Source of the DNA: Candidatus Iainarchaeum sp.
Lineage (GTDB): Archaea > Iainarchaeota > Iainarchaeia > Iainarchaeales > JAAZKV01
Direction of reading: 5' to 3'
DNA: 8,355 nucleotides
Assembly: GCA_026397035.1 (NCBI GenBank)
Contig: JAPLVQ010000079.1
Location: 1 to 8,355 of the forward strand
The notes below the pieces were generated by a model that worked only from the letters and a program-made list of their open reading frames with translations, had not been told where the DNA came from and ran no database searches. Position 1 is the first letter of the stretch, and every line of letters starts with the position of its first letter. This document shows, in pieces, positions 1 through 5,415 of the stretch. A program made the position numbers and the translations under genes.

Positions 1-1
1 C

Positions 2-128
2 TGTCGCGATCTTGAGCGCCGCTCCAGCGGCGCTGCGCGCGACACTTAACATTAACACAGACCTTAAGAAATAATTAGCGCGTCAACTTATCTGCGGGTC
101 TCGCTAGACCGCGCAGTATTGTTGACGC
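2..128 (-). ncRNA. Candidate structured RNA, two GC-rich hairpins, left end cut by window
   Basis: Two strong, GC-rich stem-loops stand out in AT-rich surroundings. Hairpin A pairs 121-128 with 80-87 (8 bp), then a symmetric 4x4 internal loop, then 112-116 with 92-96, then 107-110 with 97-100 after a single bulged base at 111, closing on a 6-nt loop. Hairpin B pairs 2-8 with 38-44 (7 bp) and, beyond an asymmetric internal loop, 15-23 with 26-34 (9 bp). No open reading frame covers them. A TATA-like element centred near 153 is about 25 nt before the first stem base at 128, so I favour the minus strand, although inverted repeats alone cannot fix orientation. I looked for hallmarks of RNase P RNA, SRP RNA, 5S rRNA, tRNA and C/D box RNA and found none convincing. 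An H/ACA-like guide, an unusual stable RNA or a cruciform element all remain possible. The right end is inferred; the left end may continue beyond the window. Confidence 0.4.
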
Positions 129-148
129 AAAAGAATAAAAAAATTCTG

Positions 149-157
149 AAAAATATA
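149..157 (-). promoter_or_regulatory. TATA-like box ahead of the candidate structured RNA
   Basis: The minus strand reads TATATTTTT here, centred about 25 nt upstream of position 128 where the long GC-rich stem begins. That is the spacing expected between an archaeal TATA box and its transcription start. No clear purine-rich BRE is visible next to it. AT-rich spacers give such matches by chance, so this is only suggestive. Confidence 0.3.
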
Positions 158-196
158 GAAGAATCCAAAAAATGTTCAGGGAGTCTTTCCCATTCT

Positions 197-204
197 AAAA
201 AAAA
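197..204 (-). terminator. Oligo-T termination signal after uS2
   Basis: The minus strand carries eight consecutive T residues starting 12 nt after the uS2 stop codon. Archaeal RNA polymerase commonly terminates on such T-tracts without needing a hairpin. A short inverted repeat (179-182 with 188-191) lies just beyond. This probably ends the ribosomal protein transcript. Confidence 0.5.
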
Positions 205-215
205 CTTTCTTCAGC

Positions 216-959
216 TTAGTATCTTGGTCTTCGCATTCCGCCTTGCGGTCTGCGGCGGAATCTTGTTAAAGTAGCTTTTTTTGCTCTTTCTTCCAAATTT
301 TCATCAATTTCCTGCTCAAAGTCATTTACTTGTACGCTAAATGCGTCTCTTGATATTTCGCCTCTTTCTACAAGTACTTCTCTCGCAAGTAAATAATAAA
401 TTAGTGCAAGTGCTTTTCTTCCTTTATTGTTTGCTGGAACTACTAAGTCAACATTTTTCAATGGAGACTCGCTTCCTGCAATTGCTACCACAGGTATCCC
501 TAATTCAGTTGCTTCTTTTAGCGCCTGTCCGTCAGCCATCGGATCTGTAATTAGAATAATTTTTGGTTCATAAAATATTCTCGCTTGTGGGTTTGTGAAT
601 GTTCCTGGAATAAATCTTCCAACAAATTCTTTTGCACCAATCATTGCAGCCATTTTTCTTGCCGGTTTGTGCCCGTATAATCTTCTTGCCACCACAACTA
701 TATCTTTCCCTTGAAATTTTGCAAGCATTTTTGATATCATTCGTAGTCTCTTATCAATTGTTTCAATATTGAAAACCATTAATCCGTCATTTCGTTTCTT
801 AAATATGTATCTTCTCATTTCGCCCGTTTTCATCTTTGTTCCGATGTGTATTCCGCTCTTTAGATATACTTCTATATCTGTTAAGAGGTCCTTGCCTTTG
901 TATAACTCGCTGTCTTCGAATTCTTGCTTTATTTCTTTTTCAACAACTTTTTCTTCCAT
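216..959 (-). CDS. rpsB: Small ribosomal subunit protein uS2 (archaeal S2)
   Basis: This is uS2, a component of the small ribosomal subunit. From the ATG at 959 it has 247 residues, a little longer than many archaeal homologues because of an acidic N-terminal extension and a basic C-terminal tail. Family landmarks are GIHIGT near residues 36-41, FIPGTFTNP at 117-125, TDPMADGQALKEA from 139 and the DLVVPANNKGRKAL block from 171. An in-frame TTG at 980 would add seven residues, but the ATG at 959 is preferred because GTGGT lies just upstream and the TTG has no good ribosome-binding motif. It is the last gene of the cluster, 82 nt after rpoN and followed by an oligo-T tract. rpoK and eno, often placed between rpoN and rpsB in archaea, are absent. 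The final codons contain a GC-rich inverted repeat (235-242 with 254-261). Family assignment is secure. Confidence 0.96.
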   Translation of the reverse strand: MEEKVVEKEIKQEFEDSELYKGKDLLTDIEVYLKSGIHIGTKMKTGEMRRYIFKKRNDGLMVFNIETIDKRLRMISKMLAKFQGKDIVVVARRLYGHKPARKMAAMIGAKEFVGRFIPGTFTNPQARIFYEPKIILITDPMADGQALKEATELGIPVVAIAGSESPLKNVDLVVPANNKGRKALALIYYLLAREVLVERGEISRDAFSVQVNDFEQEIDENLEERAKKATLTRFRRRPQGGMRRPRY

Positions 960-1041
960 AAAACCACTTCTTGTTTTCAATGACTTTCAACTCATCAATC
1001 ATTATAGCTTTAACAGTTCAATTCTTCCTGCCTAATTTGAT

Positions 1042-1236
1042 TTACTTTGAATACTTCATCATTTCGTCCATTAATTCAGTGTGGGTTAAAAGTGTTTTTC
1101 TGCAGCAGTACCTTTTAATTTTCAGATCATCAAGTACTTTTCCGGCGTCTTCCCCTTTCTCTACTCTTTCCTTAAATTCAAGATAAACGCCCGAAACGGC
1201 TTTTCCGCATGAAAAACATCTTATTGGCACAATCAT
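1042..1236 (-). CDS. rpoN: DNA-directed RNA polymerase subunit N (Rpo10)
   Basis: This 64-residue protein is the archaeal counterpart of eukaryotic RPB10, a small zinc-binding subunit that helps assemble the D-L-N-P platform of RNA polymerase. The start [12 protein letters not shown] gives the first cysteine pair (Cys7 and Cys10), and [12 protein letters not shown] gives the adjacent pair (Cys44 and Cys45), so the zinc site is complete. The length is typical. The start is fixed by GGTGAT, with GGTG five nucleotides before the ATG. It lies 39 nt after uS9 and 82 nt before uS2, the usual archaeal position in the eL18-uL13-uS9-rpoN string. The usual following gene rpoK is not found in this window. 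It should not be confused with the bacterial sigma-54 gene, which shares the symbol. Identification is very firm. Confidence 0.97.
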   Translation of the reverse strand: MIVPIRCFSCGKAVSGVYLEFKERVEKGEDAGKVLDDLKIKRYCCRKTLLTHTELMDEMMKYSK

Positions 1237-1275
1237 TTTATCACCATAAATACAATCTTTTCACAATCCAAGAGT

Positions 1276-1707
1276 TTATCTTTTGCTGTGCTGCTTTTTC
1301 TTTCTTGCTTTTCTTCCGAGCGGCTTTTTGCTTTCCACTCTTCTAACATCATCAACAAGCAAGTTTCTATCATATGCTGTGAATAAATCCTTGAGTTTCT
1401 TGCCTTTTGCTTTTGCTAAGGCTTTTGCAATGCAAGAACGTACTGCTACCGCTTGACTCATGAATCCTGAGCCTGTAACATTCACATCAATATCAAATTC
1501 TTTTGCTGCTTCTCCTGCAAGTCTTATTGGTTCAAGAACTAATTCTCTGACATACCCTTTAGCGTAAATATTTATGCCCATTTTATTTACTTTTACAGTT
1601 CCTTTTCCTTTTCTTATAACTGCTCTTGCTACCGCGGTTTTTTTCTTTGCTTTTACTGTCATTCCGGCTCTTTTTGCAGCTGGTTTAATTTTCTTTTCAT
1701 CTTCCAT
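1276..1707 (-). CDS. rpsI: Small ribosomal subunit protein uS9 (archaeal S9)
   Basis: This is uS9, whose basic C-terminal tail reaches the P-site tRNA on the small subunit. The protein has 143 residues. The core begins near residue 20 with KKKTAVARAVIRKGKG, continues with the VNVTGSGFMSQAVAVR block at 75-90 and the AYDRNLLVDDVRRVESKKPLG segment at 111-131, and ends in the characteristic SKR. A 15-20-residue lysine/glutamate-rich N-terminal extension precedes the core. The start codon follows AGGTG by seven nucleotides. It is 19 nt after uL13 and 39 nt before rpoN, consistent with a co-transcribed block. Nothing suggests truncation or a frameshift. Confidence 0.96.
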   Translation of the reverse strand: MEDEKKIKPAAKRAGMTVKAKKKTAVARAVIRKGKGTVKVNKMGINIYAKGYVRELVLEPIRLAGEAAKEFDIDVNVTGSGFMSQAVAVRSCIAKALAKAKGKKLKDLFTAYDRNLLVDDVRRVESKKPLGRKARKKKQHSKR

Positions 1708-1726
1708 TCAAAAACACCTTTATTTT

Positions 1727-2149
1727 CTACCATTTTCCGCCTAATTGCTCTGCAATCTCTTTTAGAGTCATTGCATTATTCCTTTCATTGAACTTAAATT
1801 CTTCATAAGTAATAGCTTTTTCGTGAGCAAATTCCGCAGGAGTTTCATTATACACCATTAAACTTTTTATCATAGTGTCTTTTGTGTTTTGTTTTGTAGG
1901 AAGCATGCTTCTTACCATTTTTCTAAACATTCTGCTTGGAATTCTCGAGTATTTTGGCCCGTAATTCGGATTTGATTTTACCGCAGCATTAACTCTTACT
2001 TTAAATTTTTCAATAATATTGTCTTTATTACCAGTAATTATTAAGTCTTGGGCTTTTAATACAATAACTTTTTCGCCATTAATTATTGCTTTTGCTATTT
2101 TTGTCGCAACCCTTCCTGCAATAAGTCCTTTTACATTTACTATCATCAT
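1727..2149 (-). CDS. rplM: Large ribosomal subunit protein uL13 (archaeal L13)
   Basis: This is uL13, a large-subunit protein. The mature-looking N-terminus MIVNVKGLIAGRVATKIAKA matches the family, as do YSRIPSRMFRKMVRSMLP in the middle and the short C-terminal LGGKW. The reading frame also opens at an ATG at 2161 that overlaps the eL18 stop codon, but GGTG just after that stop lies six nucleotides before the ATG at 2149, and the family N-terminus begins here or one codon later (2146). I therefore use 2149, giving 140 residues. The gene follows eL18 by 11 nt and precedes uS9 by 19 nt. The Shine-Dalgarno motif sits directly behind the eL18 stop, which suggests coupled translation. Only the exact start codon is uncertain. 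Confidence 0.95.
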   Translation of the reverse strand: MMIVNVKGLIAGRVATKIAKAIINGEKVIVLKAQDLIITGNKDNIIEKFKVRVNAAVKSNPNYGPKYSRIPSRMFRKMVRSMLPTKQNTKDTMIKSLMVYNETPAEFAHEKAITYEEFKFNERNNAMTLKEIAEQLGGKW

Positions 2150-2160
2150 AATCAACACCA

Positions 2161-2520
2161 TTATTTTATAATTATTAAATCTGAAACTTTTATTTTCTCT
2201 GCTTTTTTAGCGAGTTCTTCAAGTGTCATAAATTCGCCTTTCGCGTTTATTTTCTTCTTGGCACCTTCTGATATGCTAACTGCAGCAATAATAAGTTTTT
2301 TTGTTATTTCTCCTTTTGAAAGTATTTTTCCAGGAACAATAAGTATTTTTCCTTCATTTTTCCTCGCTTCATTATTCAGTTTGTCTAAATTCACAATAGG
2401 CATTCCTCTTGAAGGACCCTGTAATCTTAGCGCTAAATCTGACCAGATTTCTTTCTTTGTTGCTTTAGCCGCTTTTTCAAGGACCGCAATGAGCTTTATC
2501 GTTTCAAGTTTTTTTGCCAT
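2161..2520 (-). CDS. rpl18e: Large ribosomal subunit protein eL18 (L18e)
   Basis: eL18 is an archaeal/eukaryotic large-subunit protein related in fold to uL15. The 119-residue sequence shows the family pattern: an N-terminal helix segment ending in IWSDLALRLQGPSRG, then VNLDKLNNEA, then the core KILIVPGKILSKGEITKKL near residues 58-76, then AAVSISEGAKKKI. The gene follows the tRNA-Leu gene by 80 nt and heads the eL18-uL13-uS9-rpoN-uS2 string, the same order as the halobacterial S9 operon. Its ribosome-binding site is weak: only GTGA lies upstream of the ATG, within an A-rich leader. It may be transcribed from the tRNA promoter, since no oligo-T tract or clear TATA box separates the two. Confidence 0.95.
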   Translation of the reverse strand: MAKKLETIKLIAVLEKAAKATKKEIWSDLALRLQGPSRGMPIVNLDKLNNEARKNEGKILIVPGKILSKGEITKKLIIAAVSISEGAKKKINAKGEFMTLEELAKKAEKIKVSDLIIIK

Positions 2521-2600
2521 ATTTTTTCACTTTTTCATCAATTTTTTGCTTTTCTTCTAAACATTATTTTTATTTCTAATCTTATTTCTCCATTACTATA

Positions 2601-2770
2601 TGCAGGGGAAGAGATTCGAACTCTTGAAGGCACTAAGCCACAGGATTACTCAAATTCCCCTTGCTCTTCTCACAAATGATTTCTGTACTTTCAAAGAAAG
2701 TACAAATTCTTTCGCGAGCCTTAACAAGGCTCCTTAAGTCCTGCCCCTTTGTCCGCTCGGGAACCCCTGC
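2601..2770 (-). tRNA. tRNA-Leu(UAA) with an 86-nt intron after position 37
   Basis: The minus strand folds into a class II leucine tRNA. The acceptor GCAGGGG (2770-2764) pairs with CCCCTGC (2608-2602), with discriminator A at 2601 and no encoded CCA. The D-arm has a CCC/GGG stem. The anticodon stem CAGGA (2743-2739) pairs with TCCTG (2645-2641), and the anticodon TAA is at 2736-2734. The long variable arm has a GGC/GCC stem with a 5-nt loop, followed by T-stem AAGAG/CTCTT around TTCGAAT. The anticodon loop is interrupted after G37 (2733) and resumes at A38 (2646), so the mature tRNA is 84 nt. This gene stands just upstream of eL18, as in the halobacterial S9 operon. A TATA-like box lies about 35 nt before the 5' end. 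UAA reads UUA (and UUG by wobble), common codons in an AT-rich genome. Confidence 0.93.
2647..2732 (-). other. tRNA-Leu intron, archaeal splicing-endonuclease type
   Basis: The 86-nt insertion sits at the canonical 37/38 site. A bulge-helix-bulge can be drawn: exon bases CTTA (32-35) pair with intron TGAG (2652-2649, one G-T pair), flanked by the bulges A36 G37|G2732 and T2648 A2647|A2646, next to the anticodon stem. The outer intron-side helix is poor, so this is a relaxed motif. The intron body has two perfect hairpins, 2716-2722 with 2726-2732 (7 bp) and 2684-2692 with 2696-2704 (9 bp), each with a 3-nt loop. It is far too short for a group I intron with a homing-endonuclease gene and has no credible reading frame. 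Confidence 0.85.
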
Positions 2771-2800
2771 CAAGCCGTTTTTTTGGCTCTTAGGGGGCGC

Positions 2801-2810
2801 ATTTTTTAAA
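2801..2810 (-). promoter_or_regulatory. Candidate TATA box for tRNA-Leu and eL18 string
   Basis: The minus strand reads TTTAAAAAAT, centred about 35 nt before the mature tRNA 5' end. This would place initiation near 2780 and leave a roughly 10-nt leader for RNase P. It lies directly downstream of the rpoD terminator hairpin, which fits a fresh transcription start. A small inverted repeat (2773-2776 with 2785-2788) separates the box from the tRNA. No strong BRE is visible. Confidence 0.4.
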
Positions 2811-2820
2811 CGCACTACCC

Positions 2821-2873
2821 AAAAAAGCCGACTTAACTTTTCCGGCTTTGAGTACTGCACTTTGTGCTGTACT
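2821..2873 (-). terminator. Two hairpins plus T-tract ending rpoD transcript
   Basis: Beginning 19 nt after the rpoD stop codon there are two consecutive inverted repeats. The first pairs 2869-2873 with 2851-2855 and 2864-2867 with 2857-2860, separated by a T-T mismatch, around a 3-nt loop. The second pairs 2843-2849 with 2824-2830 (7 bp) around a 12-nt loop and runs straight into six T residues on the minus strand. Archaea usually need only the T-tract, so the hairpin may instead protect the 3' end. The arrangement resembles an intrinsic terminator separating rpoD from the tRNA unit. Confidence 0.55.
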
Positions 2874-2892
2874 TGTAAATGTAAATTATTTT

Positions 2893-3639
2893 TTATAATT
2901 TCTTTATTTGTTCTTCAAATTCATCTAGTTTTGCTACTAATTGACTAATTGTCATTTCTAGCACTTCTTTTTGTGTCATTTGTCCTGTTGATTCTATTGA
3001 TAGTACAAAATCTGTGCTACTGAACTCAAATTTCACACCGTGTTTCTTAAGTATATCAAGGTGCTGGTTTTGGTGTTCGACATTGTAAGGGTCTGTAAAA
3101 AACAATTTTCCCGCTTTTACTTCTATGCTTCCTTTTGGCATTTCAAGAAGTATTGCTTTAGTATCATGATTTTTGTCATTTTTTATTTCTATCATTTCAT
3201 TATAGGACACTATTGCTGGCTGGAATTTTGCGCTTTCATCCCCTGTATTCATTACAGCAGTCATTTCTATTTTTATGTTCTGTTCTTTTCCGAGTTTTGT
3301 AATTGGAATTTTTTTCTCAGCAACTTCAATCTTTGGATCAGTGCATTTAATGTCTTTGCTTGTAACAATTCCCGGTCCTGTTTTTTCAAGAACAAGCTTT
3401 ACAGTGTCTCCTTTTTTGTATCCTTTTACATCGGTTTTTATAGGCAAAAGCCCGAGCCTGTTTGAGAGCATTTCGTCAAATACTATTGAATCATTTTCGT
3501 ATATCTGCACCGATTCTACTGCAAGGCATGGAACATTAGTCATTATTGTCCGTCTTATGGTGTTCATGAAAGTGTAGTTTGTTCCTTTCACAAGGTATTT
3601 TGCAACATTACCGTCTTCATAAACCTTTTTTACATCCAT
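2893..3639 (-). CDS. rpoD: DNA-directed RNA polymerase subunit D (Rpo3)
   Basis: This is the archaeal counterpart of bacterial alpha and eukaryotic RPB3/AC40; it pairs with subunit L as the assembly platform of RNA polymerase. The N-terminal dimerisation part shows NYTFMNTIRRTIMTNVPCLAVESV, then DEMLSNRLGLLPI. The inserted domain contains IPITKLGKEQNIKIEMTAVM and AKFQPA, close to the family's AKWQPA. The C-terminal part includes FFTDP and ends in a long helix. Only two cysteines are present, so the iron-sulphur cluster domain found in some archaeal D subunits is not supported here. An ATG at 3645 is possible, but the one at 3639 has GTGA at better spacing, giving 248 residues. It follows uS11 after a 149-nt repeat-bearing spacer and is followed by a hairpin terminator. 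The name does not refer to bacterial sigma-70. Confidence 0.95.
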   Translation of the reverse strand: MDVKKVYEDGNVAKYLVKGTNYTFMNTIRRTIMTNVPCLAVESVQIYENDSIVFDEMLSNRLGLLPIKTDVKGYKKGDTVKLVLEKTGPGIVTSKDIKCTDPKIEVAEKKIPITKLGKEQNIKIEMTAVMNTGDESAKFQPAIVSYNEMIEIKNDKNHDTKAILLEMPKGSIEVKAGKLFFTDPYNVEHQNQHLDILKKHGVKFEFSSTDFVLSIESTGQMTQKEVLEMTISQLVAKLDEFEEQIKKL

Positions 3640-3641
3640 AT

Positions 3642-3704
3642 TCATTCACGCTCAATAATTATTTTTTCAACCATTATTTCTTCAATCATTATTTCTTCAA
3701 TCAT
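3642..3704 (-). other. Possible 20-codon leader ORF ahead of rpoD, built from a tandem repeat
   Basis: Within the uS11-rpoD spacer an ATG at 3704 opens a 20-codon frame made of IEEIM repeats followed by VEKIIIERE, ending in TGA just before the rpoD start codons. A TAA lies in frame immediately upstream, so it cannot be extended. There is no convincing Shine-Dalgarno motif before it. It may be an untranslated repeat that happens to stay open, or a short leader that delivers ribosomes to rpoD. I do not treat it as an established gene. Confidence 0.2.
3657..3701. repeat. 15-bp tandem repeat, three copies, in the rpoD leader
   Basis: Two exact 15-bp copies (3672-3686 and 3687-3701) are preceded by a third copy with three mismatches (3657-3671), and the first bases of another copy follow at 3702. 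The unit on the plus strand is CATTATTTCTTCAAT. The unit length is a multiple of three and keeps a frame open on the minus strand. The repeat fills much of an unusually long spacer for this cluster. Confidence 0.75.
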
Positions 3705-3788
3705 TTACTACTTAACCAATCTTCATTCTCAAAAAACATATTTACTTCAAAATGCTTTCTTTAATCAAACCAATAAAATTTACTTCAT

Positions 3789-4178
3789 TTACTTTTGTGA
3801 TTTTCCTCTGAACTTTTTCTGTTTTCTGCACCCATCATGAGGCAGGGGTGTAACGTTTTCAATTGAAACTATTCTTAGTCCGTTTCTTGTTAGGGATCTT
3901 ATCGCCGCTTCTGCCCCGGTTCCAGGTGAAGGGCTTCTGTTTCCCCCATGTCCTCTTACTTTAATAAAAATTTCGCGCATTCCTTTTTCTTTTGCTGCAT
4001 TCGCTATATTTTCAGCCAATTTCATCGCCACATATGGAGATCCTTCTTTGTGTTGTGCTTTTGTTTCCATTCCGCCTGTCGCTTTTGCTATAGTTTCTGC
4101 GCCAGTCAAGTCTGTTAGTAGAAGCATTGTATTATTATGTGTCGCATATATGTGGACTATTGCTCTTGTTTCAGCCAT
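3789..4178 (-). CDS. rpsK: Small ribosomal subunit protein uS11 (archaeal S11)
   Basis: uS11 is a platform protein of the small subunit that contacts the 3' region of 16S rRNA. The 129-residue sequence has the expected IVHIYATHNNTMLLLTDLTG start, GSPYVAMKLAENIA in the middle, KVRGHGGNRSPSPGTGAEAA near residues 73-92, and ENVTPLPHDGCRKQKKFRG at the end, which is diagnostic. The start codon follows AGGTG by eight nucleotides. It is 13 nt after uS4, in the conserved uS13-uS4-uS11-rpoD order. After its stop codon the spacer to rpoD is 149 nt and contains a T6 run on the minus strand (3731-3736) and the 15-bp repeat, so part of the transcripts might end here. Confidence 0.96.
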   Translation of the reverse strand: MAETRAIVHIYATHNNTMLLLTDLTGAETIAKATGGMETKAQHKEGSPYVAMKLAENIANAAKEKGMREIFIKVRGHGGNRSPSPGTGAEAAIRSLTRNGLRIVSIENVTPLPHDGCRKQKKFRGKSQK

Positions 4179-4191
4179 TTTTCATTCACCT

Positions 4192-4803
4192 TTATTCTTT
4201 CACTACTTTTGCTTTTTCTTCTTCAGTTTCTTTTGGTTTTGCGGCCTCAAATTCTTTTTTGAGTTCATCTTGTTTTGAAACTATTTTTGAATCCTTTTTT
4301 GCGGTTTTCTTTTTCTGTTCAAACATCATTTCCTGTCCGTACCAAGTTATTGTGTCTTCATCATCTGCTGTTACTATATAACCTGGTCTGTCAATTTTTA
4401 CCCCATTTACTGAAATGTGCCCGTGTACTATAAATTGTCTCGCTTGCTGAGGAGTATTTGCCATTCCTTTTCGCCATACTATTGTTTGCAGTCTTCTTTC
4501 AAGAAGTGCTTCTGGTGTTAATATTAAAACATCATCAAGCGATGGACTTGCTCTTAATACGCCCATTATCTTTAGCGCATCAAGAAGCTCTTTTTCTCTT
4601 TTTAGCCTTGTTTCAAGTGCCAGCGCCAAGAGTTTTCTTGCGGTTGTGCGTTTTGTTCTGATTATTGTTTCTGCTCTAAAGAGTTCTCTTTTGTTCTTTA
4701 ACCCGTAAATTTTCTTTAAGTCCCTTTCTTTTTCTATTCTTTCTTTTTGAAACGACCTTCTTGGTCTTTCGTATTGTTTTCGTTTCTTTTTTGGATCGCC
4801 CAT
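4192..4803 (-). CDS. rpsD: Small ribosomal subunit protein uS4 (archaeal S4)
   Basis: uS4 is a primary 16S rRNA-binding protein of the small subunit. The 203-residue product starts MGDPKKKRKQYERPRR, typical of archaeal S4. The S4 RNA-binding domain lies roughly at residues 102-160 with ERRLQTIVWRKGMANTPQQA, then ARQFIVHGHISVNGVKIDRP, then GYIV. After about residue 163 there is a charged tail of some 40 lysine/glutamate-rich residues with no recognisable fold. The start has GTGAT upstream, with GTG seven nucleotides before the ATG. It follows uS13 by 44 nt and precedes uS11 by 13 nt. No zinc-binding cysteines are present. Family assignment is secure; only the role of the tail is unclear. Confidence 0.96.
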   Translation of the reverse strand: MGDPKKKRKQYERPRRSFQKERIEKERDLKKIYGLKNKRELFRAETIIRTKRTTARKLLALALETRLKREKELLDALKIMGVLRASPSLDDVLILTPEALLERRLQTIVWRKGMANTPQQARQFIVHGHISVNGVKIDRPGYIVTADDEDTITWYGQEMMFEQKKKTAKKDSKIVSKQDELKKEFEAAKPKETEEEKAKVVKE

Positions 4804-4847
4804 ATCAAATCACATTATTCAATCAAATTTACCTAACAAAATCATTT

Positions 4848-5354
4848 TCATTTCTTCGCTTCTTTTACAGGAACTGGTTTTGCCCCCGGTTTTGCCTGAT
4901 CTTTTTTTGCTACTCCAACTACCCCGCCTTTTCCTCTGTGTTTGCTCTTTGTTTTTTGTCCTCTTACTGGTAGTCCCCACATATGTCTTAATCCTTTATA
5001 TGATTTGATTTCAGCCATTCTTGTTAAATCATTTCTTAGTGAGAACGCCAAATCATTCATTGTTATATGTTTGTCTTTTCCTGTTTCAATATCATTTCTT
5101 CTATTTAAAGTCCATTGTGGCAACCCGTGTTTTTCTGGAGCACTAATTATTTCTTCAATTTTTTTTATTTCAGCTGTTTCAAGCTCTCCAAGTCTTTTTT
5201 CTACTGGCGCCCCTGTTTCTTTTCTAAATTGTCCTGCAATTAGTCCGCCCATTCTTTGCCCGATTCCTTTTATTCCTTGAAGCCCAGACTCTACACTTTT
5301 TGTGCCGTCAAGATCCTTTCCTATTACACGTACAATATAATTGAATTCAGCCAT
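4848..5354 (-). CDS. rpsM: Small ribosomal subunit protein uS13 (archaeal S13)
   Basis: uS13 sits in the head of the small subunit and forms bridges to the large subunit. The protein begins MAEFNYIVRVIGKDLDGTKS and carries the helix-hairpin-helix-like GLQGIKGIGQRMG segment. The archaeal mid-region WTLNRRNDIETGKDKHITMNDL follows in two parts, then the C-terminal RHMWGLPVRGQKTKSKHRGKGG, where many relatives have RHERGLPVRGQRT. A roughly 25-residue basic tail ends in lysines. An ATG at 5360 is also in frame, but GTGA lies immediately before it; the ATG at 5354 has proper spacing and the family's expected N-terminus, giving 168 residues. It opens the uS13-uS4-uS11-rpoD block, 61 nt after eL14; cbf5, found near eL14 in many archaea, is absent. 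Confidence 0.95.
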   Translation of the reverse strand: MAEFNYIVRVIGKDLDGTKSVESGLQGIKGIGQRMGGLIAGQFRKETGAPVEKRLGELETAEIKKIEEIISAPEKHGLPQWTLNRRNDIETGKDKHITMNDLAFSLRNDLTRMAEIKSYKGLRHMWGLPVRGQKTKSKHRGKGGVVGVAKKDQAKPGAKPVPVKEAKK

Positions 5355-5415
5355 TTTCATTCACTCTCAACATTTTACTTCAAAAATTAATTTCCTTTTT
5401 TTATTTTTTACTCAC

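Noticed and set aside
2601..2770. Group I intron in tRNA-Leu(UAA), as in cyanobacteria and plastids
   Set aside because: The insertion is after position 37, not within the anticodon, is only 86 nt long, and can form an archaeal bulge-helix-bulge; the genome context is archaeal.
2633..2860. A 75-codon minus-strand open frame
   Set aside because: It runs across the tRNA-Leu gene, its intron and the rpoD terminator hairpins; the RNA features explain the sequence and the predicted peptide resembles nothing I know.
3040..3465. A 141-codon plus-strand frame opposite rpoD
   Set aside because: It lies antisense to a clear RNA polymerase subunit and encodes a low-complexity Phe/Cys/Tyr-rich product typical of the complement of AT-rich coding DNA.
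3657..3701. CRISPR-like repeats
   Set aside because: The 15-bp units are directly adjacent without spacers, so this is a plain tandem repeat.
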